Translations under genes and position numbers: made by a program
Part shown: piece after piece, positions 16,492 to 25,772 of the stretch
How the letters are laid out: each line of letters opens with the position of its first letter
How positions within the stretch are numbered: position 1 is the first letter of the stretch
Notes under the pieces: generated by a model
The model's database searches: none
What the model saw: the letters and a program-made list of their open reading frames with translations, nothing else
What the model was told of the DNA's origin: nothing
Origin: Streptomyces sp. WZ-12
GTDB lineage: Bacteria; Actinomycetota; Actinomycetes; Streptomycetales; Streptomycetaceae
Length of the DNA: 64,000 nucleotides
Assembly (NCBI RefSeq): GCF_028898845.1
Contig: NZ_CP118574.1
Span: forward strand, 8,233,001 to 8,297,000
Direction: 5' to 3'

Positions 16492-17694
16492 TCAGGAGGC
16501 CGTTGACTCGCGCAGGCTGCGGAAGAAGGCTCGGATGTCGTCGATGAGCAGGTCCGGTTCTTCCATCGCGGCGAAGTGACCGCCCCGGTCGAACTCCGTC
16601 CAGCGGACGATGTTGTTGGTGCGTTCGGCGATGTGGCGCAGGACGATGAAGTTCTCCTGCGGGAAGGAGGCGAACGCGGTGGGGACCGTCGAGGGCTCCG
16701 GCGGTTTTCCCTGATAGGCGGCGTGAGCGCGCTCGTAGTAGATGCGTGCGGAGGAGCCGGCGGTACCGGTCAGCCAGTACAGCATCACGTTGGTGAGGAG
16801 ATGGTCGCGGTCGACGGCGTCCTCCGGCCGGTCGTCGGAGTCGGTCCACTCCTTGAACTTCTCGGCGATCCAGGCGAGTTGGCCGATCGGCGAGTCGGTG
16901 AGTGCGTAGGCGAGGGTCTGCGGGCGCGTGGACTGGATGTCCGCGTAGCCCTGCCGGTCGCGGGTCCACGCCTGCATGCGCTCCCAGGAGGCACGGGTGC
17001 GCTCTCGTTCCGCGGGGCTGAGGGGGGCGAGTTCGTCCTGCGTCGGTTCGGTCGTCGCTCCGGCGCCGGGGATCAGGTTCAGGTGGACGCCGAGGACCTC
17101 GTCGGGGCGGATGCGGCCCAGTTCGCGGGAGATGGCCGATCCCCAGTCGCCGCCCTGGGCCCCGTAACGGTGATAGCCCAGGCGGCGCATCAACTCGGCG
17201 AAGGCGGCCGCGACCCGCTGGTACTCCCAGCCCCTTTCGCGGGTGGGGCCGGAGAACCCGAAGCCGGGGATGCTCGGCAGGATCAGGTGGAAGGCGTCCG
17301 CGGGGTCGGCGCCGTGCGCCCGGGGGTCGGTCAGTGGGCCGGCGATCCGCTCGAACTCGACGAGGGAGCCGGGCCAGCCGTGCGTGATGATCAGCGGGGT
17401 GGCATCCGGTTCGGGGGAGCGGATGTGCGCGAAGTGGATGTCTGCGCCGTCGATCGTGGTGGTGCACTGCGGCCACTGGTTGAGGCGGGCCTCCGCCGCC
17501 CGCCAGTCGTACGCGTGCCGCCAGTAGTGCGCGAGTTCCCGCAGGTAGTCACGCGGAACGCCGTAGTCCCAGCCGACGTCGGGCAGTTCGTCCGGCCAGC
17601 GGGTGCGGTCGAGGCGGTTCCGCAGGTCGTCCAGATCGCTGTCCGGGACCGCGACTCGGAACGGTCGGATGCTGTCGTCCGGTGGTGTCGTCAT
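16492..17694 (-). CDS. Epoxide hydrolase, alpha/beta hydrolase with EHN domain
   Basis: This 400-residue protein has the N-terminal epoxide-hydrolase domain ([24 protein letters not shown]) and an alpha/beta hydrolase core: [19 protein letters not shown] (oxyanion HGWPG), then [11 protein letters not shown] carrying the nucleophilic Asp, a lid region with a conserved Tyr (IYYERAHA), and a C-terminal catalytic His in [13 protein letters not shown]. It should open epoxides to diols. Length is normal for the family. It is followed on the opposite strand by xylA, from which it diverges across ~150 bp. Confidence 0.9.
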   Translation of the reverse strand: MTTPPDDSIRPFRVAVPDSDLDDLRNRLDRTRWPDELPDVGWDYGVPRDYLRELAHYWRHAYDWRAAEARLNQWPQCTTTIDGADIHFAHIRSPEPDATPLIITHGWPGSLVEFERIAGPLTDPRAHGADPADAFHLILPSIPGFGFSGPTRERGWEYQRVAAAFAELMRRLGYHRYGAQGGDWGSAISRELGRIRPDEVLGVHLNLIPGAGATTEPTQDELAPLSPAERERTRASWERMQAWTRDRQGYADIQSTRPQTLAYALTDSPIGQLAWIAEKFKEWTDSDDRPEDAVDRDHLLTNVMLYWLTGTAGSSARIYYERAHAAYQGKPPEPSTVPTAFASFPQENFIVLRHIAERTNNIVRWTEFDRGGHFAAMEEPDLLIDDIRAFFRSLRESTAS

Positions 17695-17842
17695 GGTGGT
17701 GCAGCTTAGGTGGACCTGCCGCTTTCAAGATCGATATTTTGTGGGGACTTCTGCGGCGAAGCCCCCGCAGGCACGATGGGTCGAGTCGGAAAGCTCGGGG
17801 GTCCGGCGCTCGCCGGACCCGACGGAGACAAGGCGGCCGGAC

Positions 17843-19012
17843 ATGACGGACCGATTCACCCCCACCCCCGACGACAAGTTCAGCTTCGGCCTGTGGACGG
17901 TCGGTTGGCGGGGCGGGGACCCGTTCGGGGACGCCACCCGCCCCGCCCTCGACCCGGTCGAGTCCGTCCGACGGCTCGCCGAACTCGGGGCGTACGGCGT
18001 CACGTTCCACGACGACGACCTGATCCCCTTCGGCGCGGGTGAGGCGGAGCGCGACGCACACGTCAAGCGGTTCCGGCAGGCGCTGGAGGCCACCGGCCTG
18101 ACCGTCCCGATGGCCACCACCAACCTCTTCACCCACCCGGTCTTCAAGGACGGTGCGTTCACGGCCAACGACCGCGATGTGCGGCGTTACGCGCTGCGCA
18201 AGACGATCCGCAACATCGACCTGGCGGCCGAACTGGGCGCCGGGACCTACGTCGCCTGGGGCGGCCGCGAGGGGGCCGAGTCCGGTGCCGCCAAGGACGT
18301 TCGCGCCGCCCTCGACCGGCTCAAGGAGGCGTTCGACCTGCTGGGCCAGTACGTCCTGGAGCAGGGCTACGACCTCCGCTTCGCGATCGAGCCCAAACCC
18401 AACGAGCCGCGCGGCGACATCCTGCTGCCCACCGTCGGCCACGCCCTCGCCTTCATCGAGCGGCTGGACCGCCCGGAGCTGTACGGCGTCAACCCGGAGG
18501 TCGGGCACGAGCAGATGGCCGGCCTCAACGTCCCGCACGGCGTGGCCCAGGCGCTGTGGGCTGACAAGCTCTTCCACATCGACCTCAACGGCCAGTCCGG
18601 CATCAAGTACGACCAGGACCTCCGGTTCGGCGCCGGTGACCTGCGAGCCGCCTTCTGGCTCGTCGACCTCCTGGAGAACGCCGGCTACCAGGGCCCGCGC
18701 CACTTCGACTTCAAGCCGCCGCGCACCGAGGACTTCGACGGGGTGTGGGCCTCCGCCGCGGGCTGCATGCGCACCTACCTGATCCTCAAGGAGCGCGCCG
18801 CCGCCTTCCGTGCCGACCCGCGCGTCCGGGAGGCACTGCGCGCCGCCCGCCTGCACGACCTCGCGCGGCCGACCGCGGAGGACGGCGTCGCCGCCCTGCT
18901 CGCCGACCGCACCGCCTTCGAGGAGTTCGACGTCACCGCCGCCGGCGAACGCGGCATGGCCTTGGAGCAGTTGGACCAGTTGGCCGTGGAACATCTGCTG
19001 GGCGCGCGGTGA
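17843..19012 (+). CDS. xylA: Xylose isomerase
   Basis: This 389-residue enzyme closely follows actinomycete xylose isomerases: [22 protein letters not shown], catalytic [12 protein letters not shown] with the His and Asp residues, metal and substrate residues in [51 protein letters not shown] and [11 protein letters not shown]. It converts D-xylose to D-xylulose, and glucose to fructose in vitro, using two divalent metals. Starting at ATG 17843 gives exactly the usual N-terminus. No xylB or regulator gene is adjacent, which is somewhat unusual since streptomycetes often have xylA beside xylB. It converges on the alkylsulfatase gene with a shared terminator. Confidence 0.96.
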   Translation: MTDRFTPTPDDKFSFGLWTVGWRGGDPFGDATRPALDPVESVRRLAELGAYGVTFHDDDLIPFGAGEAERDAHVKRFRQALEATGLTVPMATTNLFTHPVFKDGAFTANDRDVRRYALRKTIRNIDLAAELGAGTYVAWGGREGAESGAAKDVRAALDRLKEAFDLLGQYVLEQGYDLRFAIEPKPNEPRGDILLPTVGHALAFIERLDRPELYGVNPEVGHEQMAGLNVPHGVAQALWADKLFHIDLNGQSGIKYDQDLRFGAGDLRAAFWLVDLLENAGYQGPRHFDFKPPRTEDFDGVWASAAGCMRTYLILKERAAAFRADPRVREALRAARLHDLARPTAEDGVAALLADRTAFEEFDVTAAGERGMALEQLDQLAVEHLLGAR

Positions 19013-19140
19013 GGTGAGAACCCCGGTCCGCCGGGTTGGTACGGGGATTGCTCGACAGCGCCGTGTGGTGTCCGGGCGAGAGGAGCGTTGGGCCCCGCTG
19101 GGGCGAAAGGCGGCCTGTCGCAGACACGACTCCTGGTAGG

Positions 19141-19188
19141 GGCAACGGGGCCGGGTGGACGCCGAACTCGTCCGCCCGGCCCCGTGCC
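19141..19188. terminator. Bidirectional terminator between convergent genes
   Basis: A 16-base arm ACGGGGCCGGGTGGAC (19145-19160) pairs with GTCCGCCCGGCCCCGT (19170-19185) with one mismatch around a nine-base loop, and flanking GGC/GCC can extend it. It lies between the stops of xylA and the leftward alkylsulfatase. Confidence 0.8.
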
Positions 19189-19205
19189 TGGCCATGCCGT
19201 CGGGG

Positions 19206-21323
19206 TCAGCCGGTCACCGGCCCGGGCGCCTGGCTGTGGGGACGCGCCGGGCGGGGAGTGACGATGGGAAACACCGGGTCGGGGAAACGCAGGTAGTCCC
19301 AGACCGTGTCGGCGGCTGCCTGGTTGTCGGTCTGGATGGTGCCCTTCGTGACCTCGTTGTCGAAGTTCTCCTTGAAGCGGTGCCCGGCCAGTGCGAGGCG
19401 TTCCAGGGCCTCGCGGCTCAGGGTGATGGTGGCGTCGGTGGTGCGGGCGAGCGGGTCGCCGCCCTCGACGTACACCAGCACACCGTTGCGCAGGGTGGTG
19501 ACGCACATCTGGTTGTCGGTGGTGACGATCCAACGCAGGACGATCGGCTCGGTCTGCTCGGCCGCGGCCTGTGGGCCGTCGATGCTCTTCGCCAGGGCGG
19601 AGAAGAACTGCTCCAGGGTCATGCTCTTGACGAGATCGGCGGCGCCCTTGCTGAGGGGCGCCTCGGGGAGGTTCTGCAGCTCGTGGGCGCCGGTGAGGTA
19701 GAAGTTGCGCCAGGTGCCGTTCTCCGAGCCGTACCCGAGCTGGGTGAAGACCTGGGCCTGGAGGTCCTTGGCCTGTTGGAGGATGTCGGAGGGGACCTCG
19801 TAGGCGTCGGTCTGCCCGGCGGGCAGCGGATCGCCGGCCGCGAAGATGATGTGGTTGAGCACCTCGGCCGCCCAGCGGTACTGCGGCGGCTCGGCCTCCG
19901 CCGCCTGTTGGGCGACGGTCAGCGCACCCTTCGGGCCGCCCATGGCCTTGACGTACTGCACGCCCGCCTCGACGGGCGGCAGGCTCCACAGGTTGGCCGG
20001 GTTGCCGTCGAACCAACCGATGTAACGCTGGTACACCGCCTTGGTGTTGTGGCTCATCGAGCCGTAGTAGCCGCGGTTGTACCAGTGGTCGGCGAGGCTG
20101 AGCGGGAGCTGTTGGAGCTGCTCGGCGATCTCGATGCCGGTGTAGCCGGCGTCGATCAGGCGCAGTGTCTGGTCGTTGAGATAGCCGTACATGTCGCGCT
20201 GGTTGGCGAGGAAGGTGAGGATGTTCTCCTTGCCCCAGCGCGGCCAGTGGTGGGAGGCGAAGACGACGTCGGTGTGCTCGCCGAAGGTCTGGATCGCCTC
20301 GGTGAGGTACTTCGACCAGGCGTGCGGGTCGCGGACCTGGGCGCCGCGCAGACTGAGGATGTTGTGCATGGTGTGCGTGGCGTTCTCGGCCGCCAGTAGG
20401 GCCCGGAGTTCGGGGAGGTAGATGTTCATCTCCGCCGGGGCCTCGGTGTTCGGCGTGAGCTGGAAGACCAGTTGGACGCCGTCGATCGTGACCTGGTAGA
20501 GCCCGGGGCGCCAGGGGATGACGTTCGAGGCGGGCCAGAGTTCGGCGGACACGGGCTGGTGCTGCGGGCCGCCGATGTAGTCGGTCGGTGTGACGAGGGT
20601 GAGTTCGCCGGTGGAGATGGTGAGCCCGAGTCCGGCGCCGACCTGCCCGGTGGGGCTCTTGTCCAGCCGCGGGGCGTACATGTAGTCGGCGCGGCGGCTC
20701 ATCGCCGGTCCGGCGAAGACGTTCTCGCTGATCGCGTGGTCGAGGAAGTCCTGCGGCGCGAAGACCTTCAGGCCGAGGGGCGGGTTGCCGTTGCGGTCGG
20801 CGAACAGGCCGCGGGAGCCGCCGAAGTGGTCCACGTGCGGGTGGGTGTAGAGGAGGCCGGTGATCGGGCGGGAGTCCTCGGTGGCGGAACGGTAGAGCTG
20901 GAGGGCTGCCTGGGCGGTTTCGAAGGAGGTGAGCGGATCGACGATCACCAGGCCGGTGTCACCGGTGATGATGGTCATGTTGGACAGGTCGTAGCCGCGC
21001 ACCTGGTAGACGGCGCGCGGGCCGCGCGCCGCGACGTGGTACAGGCCGGCCTGCGCGGTGAGCGAACCCTGCCGCCACAGGCTGGCGTTGACCGACGACG
21101 GGGCCGCGTCGTCTCCCGCCTCCCGGAGGAAGTCGTACTGGACGAAGTCCCACACGGTCTCCTTGCCGTCACGCGACGGGATCGCGGGGACGTCGGGCAC
21201 GGCGATCAGCCCGCGGCTCGCGTCCTGGAAGTCTTCCGCGGACGGTGGGATGGTCTCGATGGCGCGGCGGTTCGCCTCCGCGACGGACGGGGTCGGCTGA
21301 ATCGGCTCGGACTCGGCGGTCAT
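19206..21323 (-). CDS. Alkyl sulfatase, metallo-beta-lactamase fold (SdsA1/BDS1 family)
   Basis: This 705-residue enzyme has the SdsA1 layout: an N-terminal metallo-beta-lactamase domain with the zinc motif THPHVDHFGGSRGLF near residue 175, VFASHHWPRWG further on, a central helical dimerisation part (GYYGSMSHNTKAVYQRYIGWFDG, typical of the family), and a C-terminal SCP2-like domain. It hydrolyses primary alkyl sulfates such as SDS to alcohol and sulfate. The chosen ATG has a very strong AGGAGG nearby; an upstream in-frame ATG at 21350 lacks one. No signal peptide is seen, so a cytoplasmic location is likely. Confidence 0.93.
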   Translation of the reverse strand: MTAESEPIQPTPSVAEANRRAIETIPPSAEDFQDASRGLIAVPDVPAIPSRDGKETVWDFVQYDFLREAGDDAAPSSVNASLWRQGSLTAQAGLYHVAARGPRAVYQVRGYDLSNMTIITGDTGLVIVDPLTSFETAQAALQLYRSATEDSRPITGLLYTHPHVDHFGGSRGLFADRNGNPPLGLKVFAPQDFLDHAISENVFAGPAMSRRADYMYAPRLDKSPTGQVGAGLGLTISTGELTLVTPTDYIGGPQHQPVSAELWPASNVIPWRPGLYQVTIDGVQLVFQLTPNTEAPAEMNIYLPELRALLAAENATHTMHNILSLRGAQVRDPHAWSKYLTEAIQTFGEHTDVVFASHHWPRWGKENILTFLANQRDMYGYLNDQTLRLIDAGYTGIEIAEQLQQLPLSLADHWYNRGYYGSMSHNTKAVYQRYIGWFDGNPANLWSLPPVEAGVQYVKAMGGPKGALTVAQQAAEAEPPQYRWAAEVLNHIIFAAGDPLPAGQTDAYEVPSDILQQAKDLQAQVFTQLGYGSENGTWRNFYLTGAHELQNLPEAPLSKGAADLVKSMTLEQFFSALAKSIDGPQAAAEQTEPIVLRWIVTTDNQMCVTTLRNGVLVYVEGGDPLARTTDATITLSREALERLALAGHRFKENFDNEVTKGTIQTDNQAAADTVWDYLRFPDPVFPIVTPRPARPHSQAPGPVTG

Positions 21324-21983
21324 CCGGGGTGTCCTCCTGAATTCGGGCACGGCAGGGCCACGTTGGACAGAAGAGATGCATGTGCCGGACAGGCACCCGT
21401 GTCACGCTAAGGAGTCGTGCAACTACGGACAAGGATGGGAACAGGCCATTCAAGGTCATTTCAGGCGCCTGCGCTGCAACAACTCGTGGAAGTTCCCGGC
21501 AACTTGGCTTGTCGCCGACGTTGGGTAGCCGAGGGCCGCGGGGCGGCCCCACCGGGCGTTGACCGCGACCGCTCGGTGGCCTGTGCCTGGACACCGGCCC
21601 GTCGGGCGCTCGTTGATACCCGGCGGCCGCTACCGCTCCAGGAGCCGCATGCCTGCGACGGGCCTGTGGGCATCCCCGACGGGCCAAGCGCTTGGCGGGC
21701 CGCCAACCCGGCAGCGCGCCGAGGGAGACCAGTCGGCGGGCGTCAGCGAGCGGGGAAACTCTCCCCCCGCATGGCTACGGCATCGCGGTCAAGCGCAATG
21801 ACCCTTCCGCCGTCATGCATGCACAACACCCCATCCCTACCCACCACTTGACGTTCCGTCGCCCAATCGGCAGGGTTCACCGGACCCGAGGCGAGAGCGC
21901 GACCGCTCTCCTCCCGGACACCGCGACACCAAACACACCGAACTCCTCACCACCCCCCACACCACGCCGAGGAGGAACTGGAC
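21324..21983. other. Intergenic region with a LacI-type palindrome
   Basis: No gene is supported in these 660 bp. At 21683-21696 lies the perfect palindrome GCCAAGCGCTTGGC, whose centre AAGCGCTT matches the common LacI-family half-site pattern. It is about 290 bp upstream of the GH16 start. The right end holds a GAGGAGG ribosome binding site for that gene. Confidence 0.5.
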
Positions 21984-22931
21984 ATGAGCCCGAAGCAAAG
22001 GGCGTTGCTCTGCGCCGCGAGTGCCGCGATCCTCACCACATACGCCCTCGCCCTACCCGCGACCTCCGCGGGAGCGGTGAGCGCTCCCGCCAGCCCTGCC
22101 CCCGCCTTCGAGGAAGTCTGGCGCACGAACTTCGACGGCGCCGCCGGCTCGCCCCCGTCCGCCGCCGACTGGATCACCGACACTGGTACCGGCTACCCGG
22201 GAGGCGCGCCCAACTGGGGTACCGGTGAACGGGAGACGTACACCAGCCGACCGGAGAACCTGCAGCTCGACGGCGCGGGCCACCTCAAGATCACCGCGCA
22301 ACGGGACGGCGCCACCTGGACCTCGGGCCGGATCGAGACCCGCCGCACCGACTTCGCGGCCCCGGCCGGGGGCAAGCTCCGGATCGAGGCGAGCATCCGG
22401 GTTCCCGACGTCTCCGGCGGCGCCGCGCTCGGCTACTGGCCGGCGTTCTGGACGCTGGGCGCCGACTTCCGCGGCAACTACCAAAACTGGCCGGGCATCG
22501 GCGAGTTCGACATCATGGAGAACGTCAACGGCCTCAACAAGGTCTGGGGCACCCTGCACTGCGGTATCAGCCCCGGGGGACCGTGCAACGAGACCCAGGG
22601 CAAGGGCAGTTCCCGAGATTGCCCGGGCAGCCCCTGCCAGGCCGGCTTCCACACCTACGCGTTGGAGCTCGACCGCACCAACCCGGCCGCCGAATCGCTG
22701 CGCTGGTACGTCGACGGCCAGCAGTTCCACACCGTGAACGCCTCCGAGATGGACGCCGACACCTGGGCCAAGGCCACCCACCACGGCCACTTCCTGCTGC
22801 TCAACCTCGCCATGGGCGGGGGCTTCCCGGACGGTGTGGCGGGCTCACCCACCCCCACCGACGCCACCAAGCCCGGCGCTTCGATGCTCGTCGACCACAT
22901 CGTGGTCTCCGTGCAGAAGCCGTCTTCCTAG
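21984..22931 (+). CDS. Secreted glycoside hydrolase family 16 (endo-beta-glucanase type)
   Basis: This 315-residue protein has a Sec signal peptide (through about residue 35, cleavage near AGAVSA). The GH16 domain has the catalytic signature GEFDIMENVNG, in which the two glutamates are nucleophile and acid/base; upstream are GRIETRRTDFAAPAGGKLRIEASIRVPD and GYWPAFWTLG, and downstream LRWYVDGQQFHTV and LLLNLAMGGGFPD. It should cut beta-1,3- or mixed-linkage glucans outside the cell. GGAGGA lies eleven bases before the ATG. No carbohydrate-binding module follows. A possible LacI-type site at 21683 suggests sugar-dependent control. Confidence 0.93.
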   Translation: MSPKQRALLCAASAAILTTYALALPATSAGAVSAPASPAPAFEEVWRTNFDGAAGSPPSAADWITDTGTGYPGGAPNWGTGERETYTSRPENLQLDGAGHLKITAQRDGATWTSGRIETRRTDFAAPAGGKLRIEASIRVPDVSGGAALGYWPAFWTLGADFRGNYQNWPGIGEFDIMENVNGLNKVWGTLHCGISPGGPCNETQGKGSSRDCPGSPCQAGFHTYALELDRTNPAAESLRWYVDGQQFHTVNASEMDADTWAKATHHGHFLLLNLAMGGGFPDGVAGSPTPTDATKPGASMLVDHIVVSVQKPSS

Positions 22932-23058
22932 GGAATGAGTCACCGACCCCACGGCATCGAGGGGATCGACCTGGACCGCGATGTAGGGAGCGCCGCGTCC
23001 TCCGCGACGGTAAGCGGGGAGAAGCGCGTCCCTTCTCGCATTCCGAGTCCCAGCGGCT

Positions 23059-23103
23059 GAGCCGTCTCCTGATCGAGGGAAGGGACGATCAGGAGACGGG
23101 CTC
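23059..23103. terminator. Strong hairpin terminator downstream of the GH16 gene
   Basis: GAGCCGTCTCCTGATCG (23059-23075) pairs with CGATCAGGAGACGGGCTC (23086-23103) with a single bulged G, around a ten-base loop. It lies about 130 bp after the glucanase stop. The rest of 22932-23273 holds no supported gene. Confidence 0.75.
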
Positions 23104-23273
23104 GCTGGCGACGCTGTGACGGAACACTGCTGGTCAGGCGCACGACCATCCCTGGGTGACCGGTGCCGTGTGGTCAGACCGGGTCACTGGGGTGACGATG
23201 GAGGGGACTGCCCGTCGTGCGTGCCCCATGCCCGGGCGGGGGCCCGCACGGTTGCCTGATGAGTGGGGGCGCC

Positions 23274-23975
23274 ATGACGTTCGTCGATGCCGCCGTACGG
23301 CTCCCCGATGAGGGTGGGAGCTGGCGCACGCTCCTCTTCCGCAGGAGCAGATGTCTGGAGCTGAACTGGGACGCGGGGATCCGCTATCTCGGAGAGATCA
23401 CCGAGTACCGGAAGCAGTGGCGTTCGCTGAGGCGGAGCTCCTTCGCCCGGGATGTCGGCGCGGCCGTGCAGTTGGCGGACGAGGGCGGTAGCTGGCGCAC
23501 GTTGTTGTTCCAGGGCGACCAGTGCCTGGTGCTGAACTGGGACGGGGGCGTTCGGTTCCACGGGAAGATCATCGAACTCGGGGTGCAGTGGCGGGAGTTG
23601 CAGGGCACGCCGTTTGCCCAAGACCTCGATGCGGCGGTGGAGTTGCCGGATGAGGGGGGTAGTTGGAGCACGATGTTGTTCCAAGGCAACCGCTGTCTGG
23701 TCCTGAACTGGGACACCGGCATCCGGTATCACGGGAGGATCACCGACTTCGGCGGTCAGTGGAAGAACCTGCCGCCCAGTTTCTTCGGGAACTACGACGA
23801 GGCCCTCCAGATCCCTGACGAGGGGGGTAGCAGGCGCACCCTGCTGTTCAAGGGCGACGAGTGCTTGGTGCTGAACTGGGATGCGGGCATTGGCTATCAG
23901 GGCCCGGTCAGCGAGTTCGGGGAGGCGTGGCGGGAGGCTCACCGGGCGCTGTCCAGGACCCCGATCTTCGGGTAG
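23274..23975 (+). CDS. Protein of four hemopexin-like tandem repeats
   Basis: This 233-residue protein is almost entirely four copies of a 56-57-residue repeat: Asp-Ala-Ala-V-x-LPDEGGSW-x-TLLF-x-G-x-x-CLVLNWD-x-G-I-x-Y-x-G-x-I-x-x-x-x-x-QW. Each repeat has one Cys and conserved Trp and LNWD. The periodicity and the LF-x-G-x-x-x-L-x-W pattern recall hemopexin repeats that build four-bladed propellers, so the protein likely folds as one propeller. The ATG at 23274 has GGGGG just before it; 23259 is an alternative. There is no signal peptide. Ligand and role are unknown; it precedes the molybdopterin oxidoreductase but is separated by ~140 bp. Confidence 0.7.
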   Translation: MTFVDAAVRLPDEGGSWRTLLFRRSRCLELNWDAGIRYLGEITEYRKQWRSLRRSSFARDVGAAVQLADEGGSWRTLLFQGDQCLVLNWDGGVRFHGKIIELGVQWRELQGTPFAQDLDAAVELPDEGGSWSTMLFQGNRCLVLNWDTGIRYHGRITDFGGQWKNLPPSFFGNYDEALQIPDEGGSRRTLLFKGDECLVLNWDAGIGYQGPVSEFGEAWREAHRALSRTPIFG

Positions 23976-24062
23976 AGCGGGTTCGGACAGGTCCGGCCGG
24001 GCCGAGGGGGTACGGCCGGGCCCTTGACCGGCCGGTGCGGAGCCAGTCGCAAATGTCCCCGC

Positions 24063-24072
24063 TCCGTAAGGA
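24063..24072 (+). promoter_or_regulatory. TCCGTAAGGA motif upstream of the molybdopterin oxidoreductase
   Basis: TCCGTAAGGA occurs here 45 bp before the oxidoreductase start and twice more, at 29761 and 29787, in the promoter region beside the OmpR-type regulator. The recurrence suggests a binding site for that regulator; no other copies were noticed in the window. Confidence 0.5.
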
Positions 24073-24116
24073 TTCTTCTGTTCCGGTGCGGCCCGGCGGC
24101 GGGTGGGATGGAGGGC

Positions 24117-25253
24117 ATGAAACTGAGAGTCTCTCCGCCGGAGTTCAGGGGCAGGCTGCATGATCCCCGCACGGCGACCCTGATCGGGCGGTGGCTGGGG
24201 CTGGCCATGCTGGTGTGTTTCGGCACCGGCTTGGTCAGCCATGTGATGCAACATCCGCCGGGGTGGTTGGCCAACAGTCTGCCGAGTCGTCCGTCGTGGG
24301 GTTACCGGTTCAGCCAGGGGCTGCACGTCGCTTCCGGGATTGCGGCGATTCCGTTGCTGCTGGCGAAGTTGTGGGCGGTGTATCCGAGGTTGTTCGTCTG
24401 GCCGCCGTTGCGGTCGGTCCGGCACGGGCTGGAGCGGCTGTCGGTGGCGGTGCTCGTGGCCGGGGCGGTCTTCGAGCTGGCGACCGGGCTGTTGAACATC
24501 GTCCAGTGGTACCCGTGGCCGTTCTCGTTCGTGCCGGTGCACTTCGCGGTCGCGTGGCTGGTGGTCGGGGCGCTCGTGCTGCATCTCGCCGTCAAGGCGC
24601 CCGAGATCAGGGCGCATTGGAGTCGGCGGTCGCCGGGGACGCTCGCGCTGCCCGTGGAGGACGGGCCCGACCGGCGTTCGCTGCTCGCCGGCGTGGCCGC
24701 GGCCGTGGGGGCGGTCACGCTCACCACGATCGGTCAGTCCGTCACCCCGCTGAAGGGCCTCATCCTGTTCGCGCCGCGCGATCCGGACCACGGTCCCCAG
24801 GGCCTGCCCGTCAATCGGACCGCCGCGGCGGCCGGCGTGGGTCGGGTCGTTGACGAGGCGTACCGCCTGGTCGTGGCCGGACCCCGGCCGTACGCCCTGA
24901 CGCTGGACGAGCTGCGCGCCCTGCCCCAGCACGAGGTGGAGTTGCCGATCGCCTGTGTGGAGGGTTGGAGCAAGTCGGCGCGCTGGACGGGGGTGCGCGT
25001 CAGGGACCTGCTGGAGCGGGTGGGGGCACCGCCGGACGCCCGTGTGCGGGTGGTCTCACTACAACTGCGCGGCGGCTACCGGGTGTCGGAGATGGGACAC
25101 CAACACGCCCGCGACCCGCTGACGCTGCTCGCGCTCCGCCTGAACGGCGCGGAACTCGACCCCGACCACGGCTACCCCGCGCGGCTCATCGCCCCCAATC
25201 GGCCCGGAGTGTTGCAGACCAAGTGGGTGGGGCGACTGGAGGTGCTGTCGTGA
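24117..25253 (+). CDS. Molybdopterin-dependent oxidoreductase with fused cytochrome-b-like membrane domain
   Basis: This 378-residue protein is a fusion. Residues 1-190 hold about four or five membrane helices with conserved histidines (GLVSHVMQHPPGW, SQGLHVASG, FVPVHFAVAWLVVGALVLHLAV), like b-type cytochrome subunits. Residues 230-378 form a sulfite-oxidase-type molybdopterin domain: LTLDELRALPQHEVELPIACVEGWSKSARWTGV with the Mo-ligand Cys, a GGYRVSEMGHQHARD segment, and LDPDHGYPARLIAPNRPG. It may move electrons between a cofactor-bound substrate and the membrane pool. The next gene overlaps its stop by four bases. The TCCGTAAGGA motif upstream links it to the two-component system at 27.8-29.7 kb. 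Confidence 0.85.
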   Translation: MKLRVSPPEFRGRLHDPRTATLIGRWLGLAMLVCFGTGLVSHVMQHPPGWLANSLPSRPSWGYRFSQGLHVASGIAAIPLLLAKLWAVYPRLFVWPPLRSVRHGLERLSVAVLVAGAVFELATGLLNIVQWYPWPFSFVPVHFAVAWLVVGALVLHLAVKAPEIRAHWSRRSPGTLALPVEDGPDRRSLLAGVAAAVGAVTLTTIGQSVTPLKGLILFAPRDPDHGPQGLPVNRTAAAAGVGRVVDEAYRLVVAGPRPYALTLDELRALPQHEVELPIACVEGWSKSARWTGVRVRDLLERVGAPPDARVRVVSLQLRGGYRVSEMGHQHARDPLTLLALRLNGAELDPDHGYPARLIAPNRPGVLQTKWVGRLEVLS

Positions 25254-25657
25254 GGGCGGCGCGGCTTGTCGTGGGAGTGGTGGGCGCGGCGTTGTCGGGA
25301 GTCGGGCTGTGGTTGCTGCTCGACGACGTGCGTGAACTGACCGGTGTGGTGGTCTGGTTGGGCGGGGCGATCGTGCTGCATGACGCGGTCATCGCACCGT
25401 TGGTGTTGGTGGTTGGGTTGGTGTTGGCCCGTAGCGGAGCACGCGGTCCAGCGCGTGGGGCGCTGATCGTTGCGGGGGCGTTGACCGTGGTGGCGTTGCC
25501 GGTGCTCCTGCGTCCGGGGGCACCGGCCAATCCCTCGGTGCTGCCGCTGGACTATCCGCGTAACTGGGTGATTGCGGTCGGGGGAGTGGTTGCGGTGTCG
25601 GCGCTCTTGGCGGTCGCGCGGTGGATCGTCCGCAGAAGGCGGCGGTCGTGGTCGTGA
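25250..25657 (+). CDS. Small four-helix membrane protein coupled to the oxidoreductase
   Basis: This 135-residue protein starts at a GTG that overlaps the TGA of the upstream oxidoreductase, so translation is coupled. It has about four hydrophobic helices (LVVGVVGAALSGVGLWLLL, VVVWLGGAIVLHDAVIAPLVLVVGLVLA, GALIVAGALTVVALPVLL, WVIAVGGVVAVSALLAVARW) and a basic tail RRRRRSWS. A histidine in the second helix could bind heme or quinone. Coupling suggests it is a membrane partner subunit of the oxidoreductase. Confidence 0.75.
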   Translation: MRAARLVVGVVGAALSGVGLWLLLDDVRELTGVVVWLGGAIVLHDAVIAPLVLVVGLVLARSGARGPARGALIVAGALTVVALPVLLRPGAPANPSVLPLDYPRNWVIAVGGVVAVSALLAVARWIVRRRRRSWS

Positions 25658-25772
25658 GGGTTCCGGGGTGACGTGCACGGGTGGCCGCGGAGGCGCCAGA
25701 AAGGCTTACGAACCCCTGACGTCTGCGCGTCCAGCGGTCCATGGGCGGTCCCCTGGCCCTACGGTCGGTGGC

